Numbered from the stretch's first letter, positions 1-9,549 are shown. The stretch: 64,000 nt of DNA from Anaerolineales bacterium (GCA_016927115.1 JAFGNH010000070.1:1-64000), one strand, 5' to 3'. Notes: generated by a model from the letters alone, not told the origin. A program made the numbers and translations.

Positions 1-192
1 TATTCAACAAGCCACGCCCTGAGAATTGAAGAACTACTGAAGCAGCAAGGCATTCCAAACAAGCTTATCCCGGTGCCGCGCCATATCGGTTCAGACTGCG
101 GTGTGTGTGTACGTGTGGCTGCAGATCTGGAAGCCGATGTCAAGCAGGTTGTCTGCGAAAGTGGTATCGAAATCCAGGGGATCTTTACCTGA
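1..192 (+). CDS. DUF3343 protein, C-terminal part (5' cut by window)
   Basis: Frame 1 is open from base 1 to a TGA at 190-192 and gives 64 residues beginning YSTSHALRIEELL. The pattern YSTSHAL...LIPVPRHIGSDCGVCVR is typical of DUF3343, a family of about 80 residues described as putative Se/S-carrier-like proteins. The two cysteines of the DCGVC motif are present. Only the first roughly 10-20 residues should be missing. In other genomes such genes lie near selenium or sulfur trafficking genes. Here the upstream context is outside the window and the neighbour downstream is convergent, so the role stays unassigned. The family call rests on the motif. Confidence 0.75.
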   Translation, partial: YSTSHALRIEELLKQQGIPNKLIPVPRHIGSDCGVCVRVAADLEADVKQVVCESGIEIQGIFT

Positions 193-340
193 CTGATACA
201 CTTCAGACTGCTTTTTGGATGTACTCAATCCATCTCGTATACATCGCTGCACCCCTTTTTTCCACAAATTCAAGAAGGGATCGCTGTTCTAAACAGAGTG
301 ATATCGATTTTGCCCGTGTGATGCGCCGGCAAAAGTGAAA

Positions 341-826
341 TTACCCCACCATTCCGGAGCCTGTGGTTTCCTTCAGCAGCTTGATAATCGCAGAAATCAC
401 TTCTTCCACGGCAGTAGAAACCGCAGGAGAAAGCCCCTCACCGATCTCAAACGAGGCCGATTCGACCGAAAACAGATGGATCTGCGGCTGAATGCCGTAC
501 AGCACAGTTGTAATCCCGGACAGCACCTCGGGGGTGATATGGTGTTGATACGCAGGTGAAGCCCCTTCCGGCACTTCGATCACATGATGATGCACACGCC
601 CGGGCCGGTCCCCCTGCTGGGCATCGATCAAAATAGTCAGTTCATGCTGCGATACCTGCTCTGCCAGATCCGGTGTCAGCTGCCGGGGCGTCAGAATTGT
701 GACTTGATCTGCATTCAACCGGCTTGAAAGCAGCGAGGCGACATACAGGCCAAACCCGTCGTCGCCCCGTATTGTATTTCCGTAACCAATGACCAGCGCA
801 CGCTTTTGCAGGTCTTCCGTTCTCAT
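341..826 (-). CDS. hoxW: Hydrogenase maturation protease (HoxW/HyaD type)
   Basis: 161 residues. This endopeptidase removes the C-terminal peptide of the [NiFe] large subunit after nickel insertion. The N-terminus has the family signature GYGNTIRGDDGFG (about 14-26), then IDAQQGD (Asp about 68) and a His pair near 95. Together these match the acidic/acidic/His nickel-sensing triad of the HybD family. The ATG overlaps the hoxH stop by 4 nt (823-826), so the protease is translationally coupled to its substrate. It is the last gene of the hox operon. A weak TTTGCC/GGCAAA stem follows at about 310-337, without a clear U-run. Confidence 0.92.
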   Translation of the reverse strand: MRTEDLQKRALVIGYGNTIRGDDGFGLYVASLLSSRLNADQVTILTPRQLTPDLAEQVSQHELTILIDAQQGDRPGRVHHHVIEVPEGASPAYQHHITPEVLSGITTVLYGIQPQIHLFSVESASFEIGEGLSPAVSTAVEEVISAIIKLLKETTGSGMVG

Positions 827-2238
827 CCGCGTAAAACCTCGTCGAGAAGTTCGTCATCCGGGCTGCGCATCTCGAAGTGCAGCGCCATCTGCTTGTATGC
901 ATGCGTTGAGCAGCTCAGGCAGGGATCAAACGCCCGGATCACAGCCTCCACCCGGTTTAGCATTCCTTCGGTCAGCTTGTTTCCATCCACATAGCGCCGT
1001 GCCGTTTGCACCACACCGCGGTTCATAGCGAGGTTGTTATGTGTAGTAGAGACAATCAGGTTGGCACCTGTCATCAAGCCGTTTTCATCCACCTCGTAGT
1101 GATGGATAAGCGTGCCGCGAGGCGCTTCGGTAACACCAATTCCGGATTCTGCATTAGCGGTCGCATGGGCACGCACCCTCGGGTTCAGTATTTCAGGATC
1201 TTCCACAAGCTTTTGGATACTCTCAACAGCATTGAGACATTCAATCAGGCGCGCCAGGTGGTAGTTCATTGAGCTGTGATGGTTGCGCTCACGGAACTCT
1301 GCCAGTTCAACATCTGCCTTGGGAGTACCGGTCGACTCGATCACATTCAAGCGGGCGAGTGGGCCGACACGGTAAATTCCATCCGGATACCCTTCCGGTT
1401 TGTAATAAGGGAACTTAAGGTACGACCACGGCTCCACTGCCTCGCCGATGTAATCCTGATATTCATCACGGTGAAAATCGGCAATCTGATGGAGGTGATC
1501 ATCCACCATACGCAGCCTGCCGCGGTACAGCTCCAGCACTTCTTCATGTTCATTCACCAACGCCAGGAAGCTTGTTGGGAAGTTACCAAATATGCTGACT
1601 TCTTCACGATAGTCATCCAGGGTACGTTTGAACCAGCCCAGCGTGCGCCGGATGATCGTCTCTGCCTCCGGAAGCATCTCGAGGATTGATATCCGCTGCT
1701 CTTCAGTCATCGGGCTGGTAACACCGCCGACCACGATCCAATCCGGATGGATTTTCTTGTTTGCCAGGATTTGAATAATCCCCTGGCCGATCCCGCGCAA
1801 GCGAATACCATCCCGGGCAATTTCAGGGTTGGATGCCATAATACCGAACAGGTTACGCTGATCTGGATCCGACTCCATTCCCAGCAGGAAATCCGGTGAA
1901 GCAAGGTGGAAAAAAGCCAGGGCATGCGACTGCAGCAGACTTGCATAATTGACAATCTTGCGCAGCATCTGAGCCGTTCCCATAACGCGTACCGACATGA
2001 TCGACTCGCACGCCTGTGCTGAAGCCAGCATATGGCTGATGGTGCAGATACCGCAGATGCGCCCCATCAAACCAGGCATTTCATAAAAGGGACGGCCGAC
2101 ACAGAACCGTTCAAACCCGCGGTACTGGGTTACATGGAAGCGGGCATCAGCAACATTGCCGGTCTCATCGAGCTGGATTGTGATCTTGCTGTGACCCTCA
2201 ATCCGTGTTACAGGGTCTATGACAATTCGTTCAGTCAC
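823..2238 (-). CDS. hoxH: NAD-linked [NiFe] hydrogenase large subunit HoxH
   Basis: 471 residues. HoxH carries the Ni-Fe active site for reversible H2 oxidation. Both ligand motifs are intact: RICGICTISH (Cys62, Cys65) and DPCLSCSTH (Cys440, Cys443). The 25 residues after His446 are the predicted peptide removed by the adjacent protease. The motif wording and the EFUYH gene order point to group 3d, cytoplasmic bidirectional NAD-reducing enzymes. The start is GTG at 2236-2238, with AGGAGG seven bases before it. It lies 11 nt downstream of hoxY. Confidence 0.95.
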   Translation of the reverse strand: MTERIVIDPVTRIEGHSKITIQLDETGNVADARFHVTQYRGFERFCVGRPFYEMPGLMGRICGICTISHMLASAQACESIMSVRVMGTAQMLRKIVNYASLLQSHALAFFHLASPDFLLGMESDPDQRNLFGIMASNPEIARDGIRLRGIGQGIIQILANKKIHPDWIVVGGVTSPMTEEQRISILEMLPEAETIIRRTLGWFKRTLDDYREEVSIFGNFPTSFLALVNEHEEVLELYRGRLRMVDDHLHQIADFHRDEYQDYIGEAVEPWSYLKFPYYKPEGYPDGIYRVGPLARLNVIESTGTPKADVELAEFRERNHHSSMNYHLARLIECLNAVESIQKLVEDPEILNPRVRAHATANAESGIGVTEAPRGTLIHHYEVDENGLMTGANLIVSTTHNNLAMNRGVVQTARRYVDGNKLTEGMLNRVEAVIRAFDPCLSCSTHAYKQMALHFEMRSPDDELLDEVLRG

Positions 2239-2249
2239 AATATATCCTC

Positions 2250-2783
2250 CTACGCGCCTGGCCGTGTATGATCGGTCAGATCAGGGGTACGGCCTTCCAG
2301 CAGTTCCGCAATGGTGAAATAGATCGTATCGGCTGAGGGCGGACAGCCCTGGACAAAGACATCCACATCGACTACCTCGTGCAGAGGTACCGTCTTCGGA
2401 CGCAGCGCCGGTACTACCTCACTGGGATGCAGCGGGTTTTCGTCTGCTTTACGAATATAAGCATCATCCAGCAGCTCTTCCACCGGAATGGTATTGCGCA
2501 TGGCCGGAATGTTGCCGGCTGCTGCGCAATCTCCCAGCGCAACCAGTATGCGTGAGTGTTTGCGAATCTTCAGCAGTTTGTGATAATCCTCTTCACTGCT
2601 TACAGCACCCTCAACCAGGAACACGTCAATCTCATCCGGCATTTCTTTGTTGTCCACAAGTGGGCTGTATACCAGTTCAATCCTATCCGCCAGGTCTATC
2701 AGGCGTTCATCAATATCCAGCAGTGACATATGACACCCGGAGCAGCCATCCAACCAGGTTGTAGCAACAGTTATTTTGCTCAT
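2250..2783 (-). CDS. hoxY: NAD-linked [NiFe] hydrogenase small subunit HoxY
   Basis: 177 residues. This subunit holds the single proximal [4Fe-4S] cluster that passes electrons from HoxH to the diaphorase part. Four expected cysteines are visible: Cys14 and Cys17 in DGCSGCHMS, Cys86 in ALGDCA and Cys147 in VQGCPPSAD. The protein lacks a twin-arginine signal and the extra C-terminal cluster domain of membrane-bound hydrogenases, as expected for a soluble group 3 enzyme. Its ATG overlaps the hoxU stop by 4 nt (2780-2783). Confidence 0.94.
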   Translation of the reverse strand: MSKITVATTWLDGCSGCHMSLLDIDERLIDLADRIELVYSPLVDNKEMPDEIDVFLVEGAVSSEEDYHKLLKIRKHSRILVALGDCAAAGNIPAMRNTIPVEELLDDAYIRKADENPLHPSEVVPALRPKTVPLHEVVDVDVFVQGCPPSADTIYFTIAELLEGRTPDLTDHTRPGA

Positions 2784-3502
2784 GCCTGCACCTCTCTCAT
2801 TTTGGTCAGGTAGGGCAGGAATTCAGTGCGTTTGATCATTTCACCTGAAGCTTTCCCTTTTTCAACGATAGCACCGGTGGGGCAAACATTGACGCATTTC
2901 CCACAAGAGGAGCACGTTTTCGATTCTCCCCAGCTTGTGTCGAAATCACTGATAATCCTTGAATTGATCCCGCGTCCGAAGACATCCCAGGTGTTGGCGC
3001 CTTCAATTTCAGAGCACACACGCACACAGCGCGAACACAGAATGCAGCGGTTGGCATCGATGACAAAACGCTCGTGCGTCATGTCTACCTTCCGCACCGG
3101 ATCGAGATGCGGGTAACGCACATGATCCATACCAAGCCACTGAGCCAGGTCCTGGAGTTCGCAGTTGCCATTCGATACGCACACAGCACACACATGATTG
3201 CCCTCTGCAAAGAGCAGCTCGAGGATCATCCGGCGGTATTTACGAACCCGGTCGGAGTTCGTATTGACTACCATACCTTCTTCAACATATGTGGCGCAGG
3301 CTGGAAGCAGCTTGTCCCAGTTCTCCACCTCAACCAGACACAAGCGGCAGGAACCGACAAGTGAAAGGCCGTCAAGCTGGCAAAGCGAGGGAATGTATAT
3401 CCCGTTCTCCCTGGCTACCTCCAGGATAGTCTCATCTTCATGGGCGCCGATATCGCGCCCGTCAATTTTCAGAGTCTTGATTCGCGAGCGTTTTACTGTC
3501 AT
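2780..3502 (-). CDS. hoxU: Diaphorase iron-sulfur subunit HoxU (NuoG-like N-terminus)
   Basis: 240 residues, an electron wire between HoxF and HoxY. The order of cluster motifs is complete. A plant-type [2Fe-2S] uses Cys41, 52, 55 and 69. A His-Cys3 [4Fe-4S] uses His103, Cys105, 108 and 114. Two ferredoxin-type [4Fe-4S] clusters use Cys153/156/159/163 and Cys197/200/203/207. Length matches HoxU rather than full NuoG. It overlaps hoxF by 4 nt upstream and hoxY by 4 nt downstream. Confidence 0.94.
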   Translation of the reverse strand: MTVKRSRIKTLKIDGRDIGAHEDETILEVARENGIYIPSLCQLDGLSLVGSCRLCLVEVENWDKLLPACATYVEEGMVVNTNSDRVRKYRRMILELLFAEGNHVCAVCVSNGNCELQDLAQWLGMDHVRYPHLDPVRKVDMTHERFVIDANRCILCSRCVRVCSEIEGANTWDVFGRGINSRIISDFDTSWGESKTCSSCGKCVNVCPTGAIVEKGKASGEMIKRTEFLPYLTKMREVQA

Positions 3503-5193
3503 GACAGCCTCCCTCCCTCAGCCTTCTTGCCCGAAACCACTTCCCCGGATACGGAAAGTGGGCCATCCATCACAATACATTCCTGATATTCCTTGTTGAA
3601 ATACCTCATCGTGCTGATCACCGGGTTGGGAGCCGCTTTTCCAAGCCCACACAAACTTGCGTTCTGGCACAGCTCACACAGGTCTACCAGCATGTCATAA
3701 TCGCGCTGTGTGGCTTTGTGCTTCACAAACCGATCCAGCAAATCATACATTTCACGGGTGCCAACCCGACAGGGGACACATTTGCCGCATGATTCAGACA
3801 TGCTGAATTCCATAAAATACCGGGCGACATTGACCATCGAGGATGAATCGTCCATGACAATCATTCCCCCTGACCCCATGATCGTGCCGACCTCTTTCAG
3901 GGATTCGTAGTCAACCGGCATATCCAGGAACTGCTCCGGCACACATCCGCCGGACGGGCCTCCGGTCTGCACGGCCTTGAAGGAACGCCCTTCCGGCAGC
4001 CCGCCGCCGATATCAAAGACGATCTCACGCAGCGTGATCCCCATCGGGACTTCGATCAGACCGGTGTTCCTGATCTGACCTGCAAGCGCAAATACTTTGG
4101 TGCCCTTGCTTTTCTCCGTCCCTACGGCGGCATACCACTCACCTCCGTTGCGCAGGATGGGCGCCAGGTTGGCAAATGTCTCCACATTGTTTATCAAGGT
4201 TGGCTGGCCCCAAAGGCCGTAATCCGCCGGATACGGAGGCCTGGGGCGCGGGATACCACGCCGTCCCTCAATCGAAGCAATCAGCGCTGTTTCCTCGCCG
4301 CACACAAATGCGCCTGCACCCAGCCGAACATCAATCGAGAAATCAAAGGTTGTACCAAAGATGTTGTTGCCCAGAAGGCCTGCCTGCCGCGCATGTCGTA
4401 TTGCCAGGTTCAGGCGTTCGACAGCCAGTGGATATTCAGCACGGATATATACATAACCCTTGTTGGCTCCTACGGCGTAACCGGCAATCACCATGCCCTC
4501 GATCACGCGGTGTGGGTCGCTTTCCAGTACGCTGCGATCCATGAACGCACCCGGGTCACCTTCATCAGCGTTGCAGATCACATATTTCTCATTGCTTTCA
4601 GCCTTGGCAACAGTGACCCATTTGAGGCCGGTTGGATAACCGCCGCCACCCCTGCCGCGCAGGCCGCTTCGTGTGACTTCCTCGATCACTTCATTTGGAC
4701 TGAGTTCTGTCAGAGCGCGAAACAAGCCCTGGTATCCGTCGGCAGCAATGTACTCCGGCAGCGATTCAGGATCAATGATGCCTGAGTTTTCGAGAACCAC
4801 TCTTTTCTGTCGCTCGAAAAACGGCACATTCTGCTCGAGCAGCAGTTCCTCATTGACACCCTTCTCAAACGTGTCGAGAATCGCAGGCACATCTTCAACG
4901 GTGACACCCTGGTACAAAATCCCTTCAGGATCAATCCGCAGGAGAGGGCCTTTAGCACATAAGCCCATACAACCTGCTCCTTTGATATCGACCTTATCCT
5001 GCAGGCCGCGTGCTTCCGTTTCAGCAATCAGCGCTTCGAGTACCCTGTCACTGTTCAATGAAATACATCCGGCAGCAACACAGATGGTGATACGGTGTTC
5101 ATACGCATCCAGCTGCTCACGGGTACTCTCCGCGACCTCGATCAGTTCATCATGAGTATGAATTGAAATACGTTGGTTATTCTGTCTCTTCAT
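3499..5193 (-). CDS. hoxF: Diaphorase NADH-binding flavoprotein HoxF
   Basis: 564 residues from the chosen start. The N-terminal thioredoxin-like [2Fe-2S] domain has Cys38/43/75/79 (CVAAGC and CMGLC). The NuoF-type core follows, with the glycine-rich FMN/NADH segment [13 protein letters not shown] and a C-terminal [4Fe-4S] site in [12 protein letters not shown] plus [10 protein letters not shown]. It exchanges electrons between NAD(H) and the HoxU clusters. An extra ferredoxin domain at the C-terminus, as in some HydB proteins, is absent. The frame is open to 5241, but tandem ATGs at 5191-5196 with AGAAGAAG just before them fit the family better and reduce overlap with hoxE to about 17 nt. 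Confidence 0.92.
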   Translation of the reverse strand: MKRQNNQRISIHTHDELIEVAESTREQLDAYEHRITICVAAGCISLNSDRVLEALIAETEARGLQDKVDIKGAGCMGLCAKGPLLRIDPEGILYQGVTVEDVPAILDTFEKGVNEELLLEQNVPFFERQKRVVLENSGIIDPESLPEYIAADGYQGLFRALTELSPNEVIEEVTRSGLRGRGGGGYPTGLKWVTVAKAESNEKYVICNADEGDPGAFMDRSVLESDPHRVIEGMVIAGYAVGANKGYVYIRAEYPLAVERLNLAIRHARQAGLLGNNIFGTTFDFSIDVRLGAGAFVCGEETALIASIEGRRGIPRPRPPYPADYGLWGQPTLINNVETFANLAPILRNGGEWYAAVGTEKSKGTKVFALAGQIRNTGLIEVPMGITLREIVFDIGGGLPEGRSFKAVQTGGPSGGCVPEQFLDMPVDYESLKEVGTIMGSGGMIVMDDSSSMVNVARYFMEFSMSESCGKCVPCRVGTREMYDLLDRFVKHKATQRDYDMLVDLCELCQNASLCGLGKAAPNPVISTMRYFNKEYQECIVMDGPLSVSGEVVSGKKAEGGRLS

Positions 5194-5695
5194 CATCTTC
5201 TTCTGCCATCCATTTGTCGAACTGCTCACGCACTTTTTCAACGCTCAGGTTGCCGACAACCTCGCCATCGAAAACTGCCGCCGGCGCCAATCCGCATGCC
5301 CCGATACAACGAACGGTTAGCAGCGAAACTTTGCCGTCCGGTGTTGTTTCGCCCGGGTGAAGATTGTAGCGTTCACAGATTTCCTCAAGGATTGCCTCGC
5401 CCCCTTTGATATGGCAGGCTGTTCCGGTGCACATGGAGATGGTATGCTTGCCCGCCGGTTTCATCTGGAAATAATGATAAAAAGTTACAACCCCCAACGC
5501 TTTGCTCGGTGATATGGGGAGTTTTGACGTGATAAAGCGCAGCGCATTCTCATCGATATACCCGAACAACTCCTGCACGGTGTGCAGTGTTTCGATGAGT
5601 GCATCCGGTTGATAGCCGTTCCTGCGCATGGTGGCTTCAACCTGTTTCCAGCGCATATCTGCAGCGTAATCGATTGTTGTAGCCGCTTCAAGCAT
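5177..5695 (-). CDS. hoxE: Diaphorase [2Fe-2S] subunit HoxE (NuoE-like)
   Basis: 172 residues, first gene of the hox operon. NuoE-like fold with one [2Fe-2S] cluster ligated by Cys89 and Cys94 (MCTGTACH) and Cys130 and Cys134 (RCIGACG). With HoxF and HoxU it forms the diaphorase module that links the hydrogenase to NAD(H). AGAGGAG six bases before the ATG supports the start. The leader is about 187 nt, counted from the predicted promoter and Rex site. Confidence 0.94.
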   Translation of the reverse strand: MLEAATTIDYAADMRWKQVEATMRRNGYQPDALIETLHTVQELFGYIDENALRFITSKLPISPSKALGVVTFYHYFQMKPAGKHTISMCTGTACHIKGGEAILEEICERYNLHPGETTPDGKVSLLTVRCIGACGLAPAAVFDGEVVGNLSVEKVREQFDKWMAEEDDEETE

Positions 5696-5803
5696 AATTC
5701 ACTCCTCTGATTCAAACTCAAATACTGGCTCAGAATTTCCTGTAAAAACCGTGCTATGTATCTACCACAGATTATTGCGGTATCGTTCTACAGCAGCATA
5801 CGG

Positions 5804-5824
5804 AAAAAATCGGCCGTACCGCCG
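5804..5824 (-). other. Possible weak attenuator in the hox leader
   Basis: In the minus-strand leader, a short CGGC/GCCG stem with loop GGTACG is followed by six T residues (5804-5809). The stem is only 4 bp, so termination here is doubtful. It is noted because it lies between the promoter and hoxE. Confidence 0.2.
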
Positions 5825-5865
5825 CGCCTCTCCATCATACAAGAAAAAGCAGCGCAATCCTCATA

Positions 5866-5883
5866 TTGTGAAATTTTACACAA
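5866..5883 (-). promoter_or_regulatory. Rex operator of the hox operon
   Basis: The 18-mer TTGTGTAAAATTTCACAA (minus strand) matches the Rex consensus TTGTGAA-N4-TTCACAA at 13 of 14 defined positions. It begins five bases after the -10 box and covers the predicted start site, an ideal repressor position. Rex leaves DNA when NADH/NAD+ is high, which would induce an NAD-linked hydrogenase able to dispose of electrons as H2. No rex gene is in the window. Confidence 0.75.
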
Positions 5884-5888
5884 ATCAT

Positions 5889-5917
5889 TTTATACACCCC
5901 CTGCAAATACGGGTCAA
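5889..5917 (-). promoter_or_regulatory. Sigma-70-type promoter of the hox operon
   Basis: On the minus strand TTGACC (5912-5917) is followed after exactly 17 bases by TATAAA (5889-5894). This is the best promoter match in the window. Transcription is expected to start near 5882, inside the Rex site. Confidence 0.75.
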
Positions 5918-6140
5918 GCTTCCTGTATATACAATTACGGTAAATATTACATTTGATAGATCTGTATGCGGATAAATGACACCCCCGGTATTTTCAGTCC
6001 TGCACAATGCAGATTCCTTGCTGCATTCATTTCAGGCTTCCTCGACTTCTCATCAGTCATCCAGGTACTTCAGCCCTGATAGTATCCATTCAAAATAGTC
6101 AGATTTAGTGAAAGATTCAGTGAGGGAAAAGCTGTAAAAG
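5918..6140. other. Intergenic region between the hox promoter and the DUF1295 gene terminator
   Basis: About 220 bases with no credible gene or RNA. The part next to the hox promoter is AT-rich. Confidence 0.5.
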
Positions 6141-6184
6141 AAAAAAACGGGAATGCCCAGGCGGGTCAGGCGGGCAGTTCCCGT
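6141..6184 (-). terminator. Rho-independent terminator of the DUF1295 gene
   Basis: The minus-strand transcript folds as ACGGGAA-c-TGCCC paired with GGGCA-TTCCCGT, with a 13-base loop, and is then followed by seven T residues (6141-6147). It lies 25 bases beyond the stop codon. Confidence 0.8.
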
Positions 6185-6208
6185 AAACTAAGCTGCGAAA
6201 AAACGTTT

Positions 6209-7084
6209 TTATCTCCGTGGCGGCTGCGGAATCAGCACCGAAGTGCGAGCTTTGTAAGCCTCATAGTCTTCCTGGCCACCCCACTTTTCATCTGCGCGCT
6301 GCTCAAGCAGCGGGACTCCGCTGATACGGGTAAGAAGAAGTGTGATAAAAACCGGTGAGATCATTGCCGTCCACTGCCATCCGCGGAGAACAGGAACTGC
6401 AGCAATCGCAACGCCAATCCATAATACAATTTCACCAAAATAATTCGGATGGCGGGACCAGGACCACAGGCCGGATTGGATAAATTTGCCCTTGTTCACT
6501 GGATCCGCACGGAATCTGCTTTTCTGAAAATCAGCAGCAGCCTCCATTCCAAACCCGAACAGCCACACTACCAGCCCGACAACGGCGAAGGGCCCGAATG
6601 GCACACGCAATGTTGATGTAATCGCAGCCAATGCTGCTGCCAGCGAAAAAGAAACCCACAATCCCTGCAGCGTCCAGGCCATGAGGAAGCGAGGAAAGGA
6701 AACCTTGATAGCATCAAATCGCTCATCGGCTCCTGCTTTTCGCACTCGCCGGAAAAGAAATGTTCCCAACCGTACAGCCCAGATAATCACCATAATTCCC
6801 ATCATCCAAACCCGCGCATCAAGCTCCGGACTCAGAAGAAGGGCTGCTGTAATAACAGATATGTACGTGATGCTGCCAGTCAGATCATAATAATGCTCGG
6901 TACCTTTTAAATAGGATGGGATAAAAACCAGCCACTGAAACACGAACGCCATCAAGATGCCCAGCGCATACAGCGGGAACCCACCTGCCTTCGCGCTTCC
7001 CTGACTACCGGACAGTGCCAGGCCGGTACCAATAAGAACTATAACCGGAAGTGCAATCCATGCTCGTTTCGTTTCCTGATCCAT
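6209..7084 (-). CDS. DUF1295 family membrane protein (steroid 5-alpha-reductase-like)
   Basis: 291 residues with about seven hydrophobic segments. The C-terminal signature SGLWSWSRHPNYFGEI, followed by a second basic/acidic segment near the end, is typical of the DUF1295/ICMT-like fold shared by steroid 5-alpha-reductases and isoprenylcysteine methyltransferases. These are NAD(P)H- or SAM-dependent integral membrane enzymes; the substrate here is unknown. The start is ATG at 7082-7084, preceded by GGAGAAGG. An upstream TTG at 7096 overlaps that ribosome site and is less likely. It is a single-gene unit. Confidence 0.85.
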   Translation of the reverse strand: MDQETKRAWIALPVIVLIGTGLALSGSQGSAKAGGFPLYALGILMAFVFQWLVFIPSYLKGTEHYYDLTGSITYISVITAALLLSPELDARVWMMGIMVIIWAVRLGTFLFRRVRKAGADERFDAIKVSFPRFLMAWTLQGLWVSFSLAAALAAITSTLRVPFGPFAVVGLVVWLFGFGMEAAADFQKSRFRADPVNKGKFIQSGLWSWSRHPNYFGEIVLWIGVAIAAVPVLRGWQWTAMISPVFITLLLTRISGVPLLEQRADEKWGGQEDYEAYKARTSVLIPQPPRR

Positions 7085-7587
7085 TGCCTTCTCCAATCTT
7101 TTTACTGGGTATGTTTCCGCCTTCTACCTGGTTTTCCAGCTTACAATTTCCATGAAGAGCCCCATGAGGGTGTTTCACAGGTATCCAAAGTTTACAAGAC
7201 CCAATAAACGTTAAGACTTTCCATCTTTTTAGATGCGGCCTTCTCTATCATGTTACATCATAGTTCTAATAATGGCCCACTATGATCCTTGCTGAGTCAT
7301 GGTCTCACATCTCAACAGCCGACCACAGTACATTCACATTTTCGTAGCAATATGGAGAGGGCTTCCTCGTCCTTTGTCCTATTCTGTATGATCCCTTTGG
7401 AAGTGAGGGCGTTTCCGCAATGTCAGGAGCAGGGCAGTGTTACACCGCTTGAATAAGATACAGATCGCAGCTCGAAGGAACAGGCAGCACTTCCGATAGT
7501 ACTGGATATACACTCACACAAGGCAACCCGCTGCAAGTACAATAGTTAAACAGAAATAAAAATACTGCAGCCCCGAGGAATATGATC
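7085..7587. other. Divergent intergenic region
   Basis: About 500 bases between two divergent genes. No convincing gene: short open frames here have no ribosome site and atypical composition. The right end holds a TACAAT box at 7538-7543, a likely -10 element for the esterase gene, and a GAGG ribosome site at 7575-7578. Confidence 0.5.
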
Positions 7588-8484
7588 ATGCCGATGCGCA
7601 TCACCCTCATAAAGAAAGTCCTCCGGAAACAGTTCGAAGACTGGGAAGAAGGATCGATCCAGGAACAGCGCCACCGCCAGGAAAATGCGGTCCGCCTGTC
7701 GCGCCGGCTGCCGTTGGGTATTGAATACCAGACCGTCGATGTCAACGGCATACCATCAGCATGGTTCACCCCTTCTGACTGCAGTCCCGGGGCTATCCTG
7801 TACCTTCATGGAGGTGCCTATTGTCTTGGGTCGATCAACACCCACCGGGAAATGGTCGGGCGCATGGCTGAAGCTGTAAACAAGAGACTCCTGGTTATCG
7901 AATACAGGCTGGCACCGGAACATCCCTACCCTGCTGCTCTGGAGGATGCCCAAACAGCCTGGCAATGGCTTCTTGATCAGGATCTTGAACCCAAACAGCT
8001 GTTCCTGGCAGGAGATTCTGCAGGCGGCGGACTGGTACTGGCATTACTGCTTGCCCTGCGAGATGCGGGAAGGCAGATGCCGGCCGGAGCGATTTGTCTC
8101 TCCCCATGGACCGATCTGACAATGGAAAGCACTTCCGCATTCGACAAAGCAGCCGTGGATCCAATTCTCAATCGTGAACATCTTGCGAAAAAAGCTCACT
8201 GGTATGCTGGTGATTTTTCCATCAAGAACCCGCTAATTTCCCCACTCTATGGCGATTTTTCAGGCCTTCCACCTCTGCTGTTCCAGGTCGGCAGCGATGA
8301 GCTCCTGCTGGATGATTCCACCCGTGCAGCAGAAACTGCCCGCACAGACGGAGTGGAGGTAACCCTTGAAATCTATGAAGAAATGTTCCATGTATTCCAG
8401 ATGGTGCCGTTCCTGCCTGCAACTAAAAAAGCTCTGCAAAGCATTCACAACTTCATCAAGGGGATAGAGCAGCGGGCCCGGTAG
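7588..8484 (+). CDS. Alpha/beta hydrolase, hormone-sensitive-lipase type esterase
   Basis: 298 residues. It has the oxyanion-hole motif HGGAYCLG and the nucleophile motif GDSAGGG (Ser about 144). The acid is Asp about 237 in GSDELL, and the base is His about 268 in EMFHVFQ. This is the full triad of the bacterial HSL (lipase family IV) group, which hydrolyses short- to medium-chain esters. There is no signal peptide, so it is probably cytoplasmic. ATGs at 7582, 7588 and 7594 are in frame; 7588 has the best spacing to GAGG. It stands alone, so the natural substrate cannot be inferred. Confidence 0.88.
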   Translation: MPMRITLIKKVLRKQFEDWEEGSIQEQRHRQENAVRLSRRLPLGIEYQTVDVNGIPSAWFTPSDCSPGAILYLHGGAYCLGSINTHREMVGRMAEAVNKRLLVIEYRLAPEHPYPAALEDAQTAWQWLLDQDLEPKQLFLAGDSAGGGLVLALLLALRDAGRQMPAGAICLSPWTDLTMESTSAFDKAAVDPILNREHLAKKAHWYAGDFSIKNPLISPLYGDFSGLPPLLFQVGSDELLLDDSTRAAETARTDGVEVTLEIYEEMFHVFQMVPFLPATKKALQSIHNFIKGIEQRAR

Positions 8485-8520
8485 AAAGCAATCCGATCTC
8501 CCTGTCTGCACTCAAACAGA

Positions 8521-9549
8521 TCAGAGAAATTTCGCCCCGAAAACGGCCGCCAGAAAGACACCAAGTAAACAAAGGAGCGAGGCACCTATTACCAGCCCAA
8601 CCCACTTCCACATTTTAGAAGACGATTCACGCATACTGTCAGCTGTGCGCTCAATTGCTGAAAGATCTGCAACAACTGTTGGCTCTGGCAGACCCTCCGC
8701 TGTTTCAAGCAGTGTCACCAGATCTTCCACCCACACCCTTACTTCCTCGGCAGGCAGATCAAACTCGAACAACTTCGGATTGAGAGCCGATGTTTGAACC
8801 ATCTTTCCCGGCCTCAGGTAAATTGTCCTTGTTGCGAAATACTCAGGGGGTTCAGTCAGCCTGAGGATAACCTCAGCCAAACCTTCCCGGGTCAGCAGCT
8901 GTGTCACCCACTCATGATCCAGCCCGGATACCCTTACATTCTCCAGGTCAGGAACAGTGAGCTCCATTGCTTTTGCACCAGCGAGATCCGCCAGCCGGTT
9001 GTCCACTGTCTGACTGAAGGAGAAGCGTGTTTGGAGAGTAGTCGCCAGCTCGATTTCAAGCACCGGCCCCCGGAAAAAGTAAACGCTCAGATCCCTGCCC
9101 ATGAATTGACCGTGATACTGGCGGAAAAACAGCTGGTAAACACTCCCTTCCAGCCCCAGAGGTAGAAACACGGCATCCAGCAGTTTACTGCGGCGGTGAT
9201 AAATCGTGTAGAAAACACCCCCTGCAATGGCTCCCAGAACCAAAAGATACACCACACCGGATACAACCAGTACCCAGATCGGCCATTCTCTACTGGTTAC
9301 CAGCCATAGAGGTATAAATAAACAGACACAGCTGAGAACAACCGCCACACCTGCAGATACCATCCACAGTACACCAGCTCTGATAAAACCGCGGCCGACA
9401 TCCTTCACGACTTCAGACACATCAGCCTCCTTCTCTCTGTGCTGCAGTGACGCAGGTCCACGCAGCTTGCTGAAGAAACGTACCTGGTCTGATAAATAGT
9501 CCTCTGTAATAACAGGCCAAGTATAGTTTTTTTGTTTCCATAACGCCAC
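8521..9549 (-). CDS. Unknown membrane protein with three transmembrane segments
   Basis: 342 residues; no family recognised. Two hydrophobic segments lie at about 58-84 and 90-116. A soluble region of roughly 190 residues rich in beta-prone sequence follows, then one C-terminal segment at about 315-340. The layout suggests a membrane-anchored cytoplasmic or external domain rather than a transporter. The start is GTG at 9547-9549, with no clear ribosome site; no in-frame ATG occurs near it. It is convergent with the esterase gene and divergent from the MFS gene. Confidence 0.65.
   Translation of the reverse strand: MALWKQKNYTWPVITEDYLSDQVRFFSKLRGPASLQHREKEADVSEVVKDVGRGFIRAGVLWMVSAGVAVVLSCVCLFIPLWLVTSREWPIWVLVVSGVVYLLVLGAIAGGVFYTIYHRRSKLLDAVFLPLGLEGSVYQLFFRQYHGQFMGRDLSVYFFRGPVLEIELATTLQTRFSFSQTVDNRLADLAGAKAMELTVPDLENVRVSGLDHEWVTQLLTREGLAEVILRLTEPPEYFATRTIYLRPGKMVQTSALNPKLFEFDLPAEEVRVWVEDLVTLLETAEGLPEPTVVADLSAIERTADSMRESSSKMWKWVGLVIGASLLCLLGVFLAAVFGAKFL

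Noticed and set aside
5194-5241. Longer N-terminus of HoxF
   Set aside because: The extra 16 residues have no family support and would increase overlap with hoxE to 65 nt; the tandem ATG at 5191-5196 is better.
7440-7769. 109-codon minus-strand open frame between the DUF1295 and esterase genes
   Set aside because: It overlaps the start of the esterase gene on the opposite strand and has no start signal or recognisable domain.
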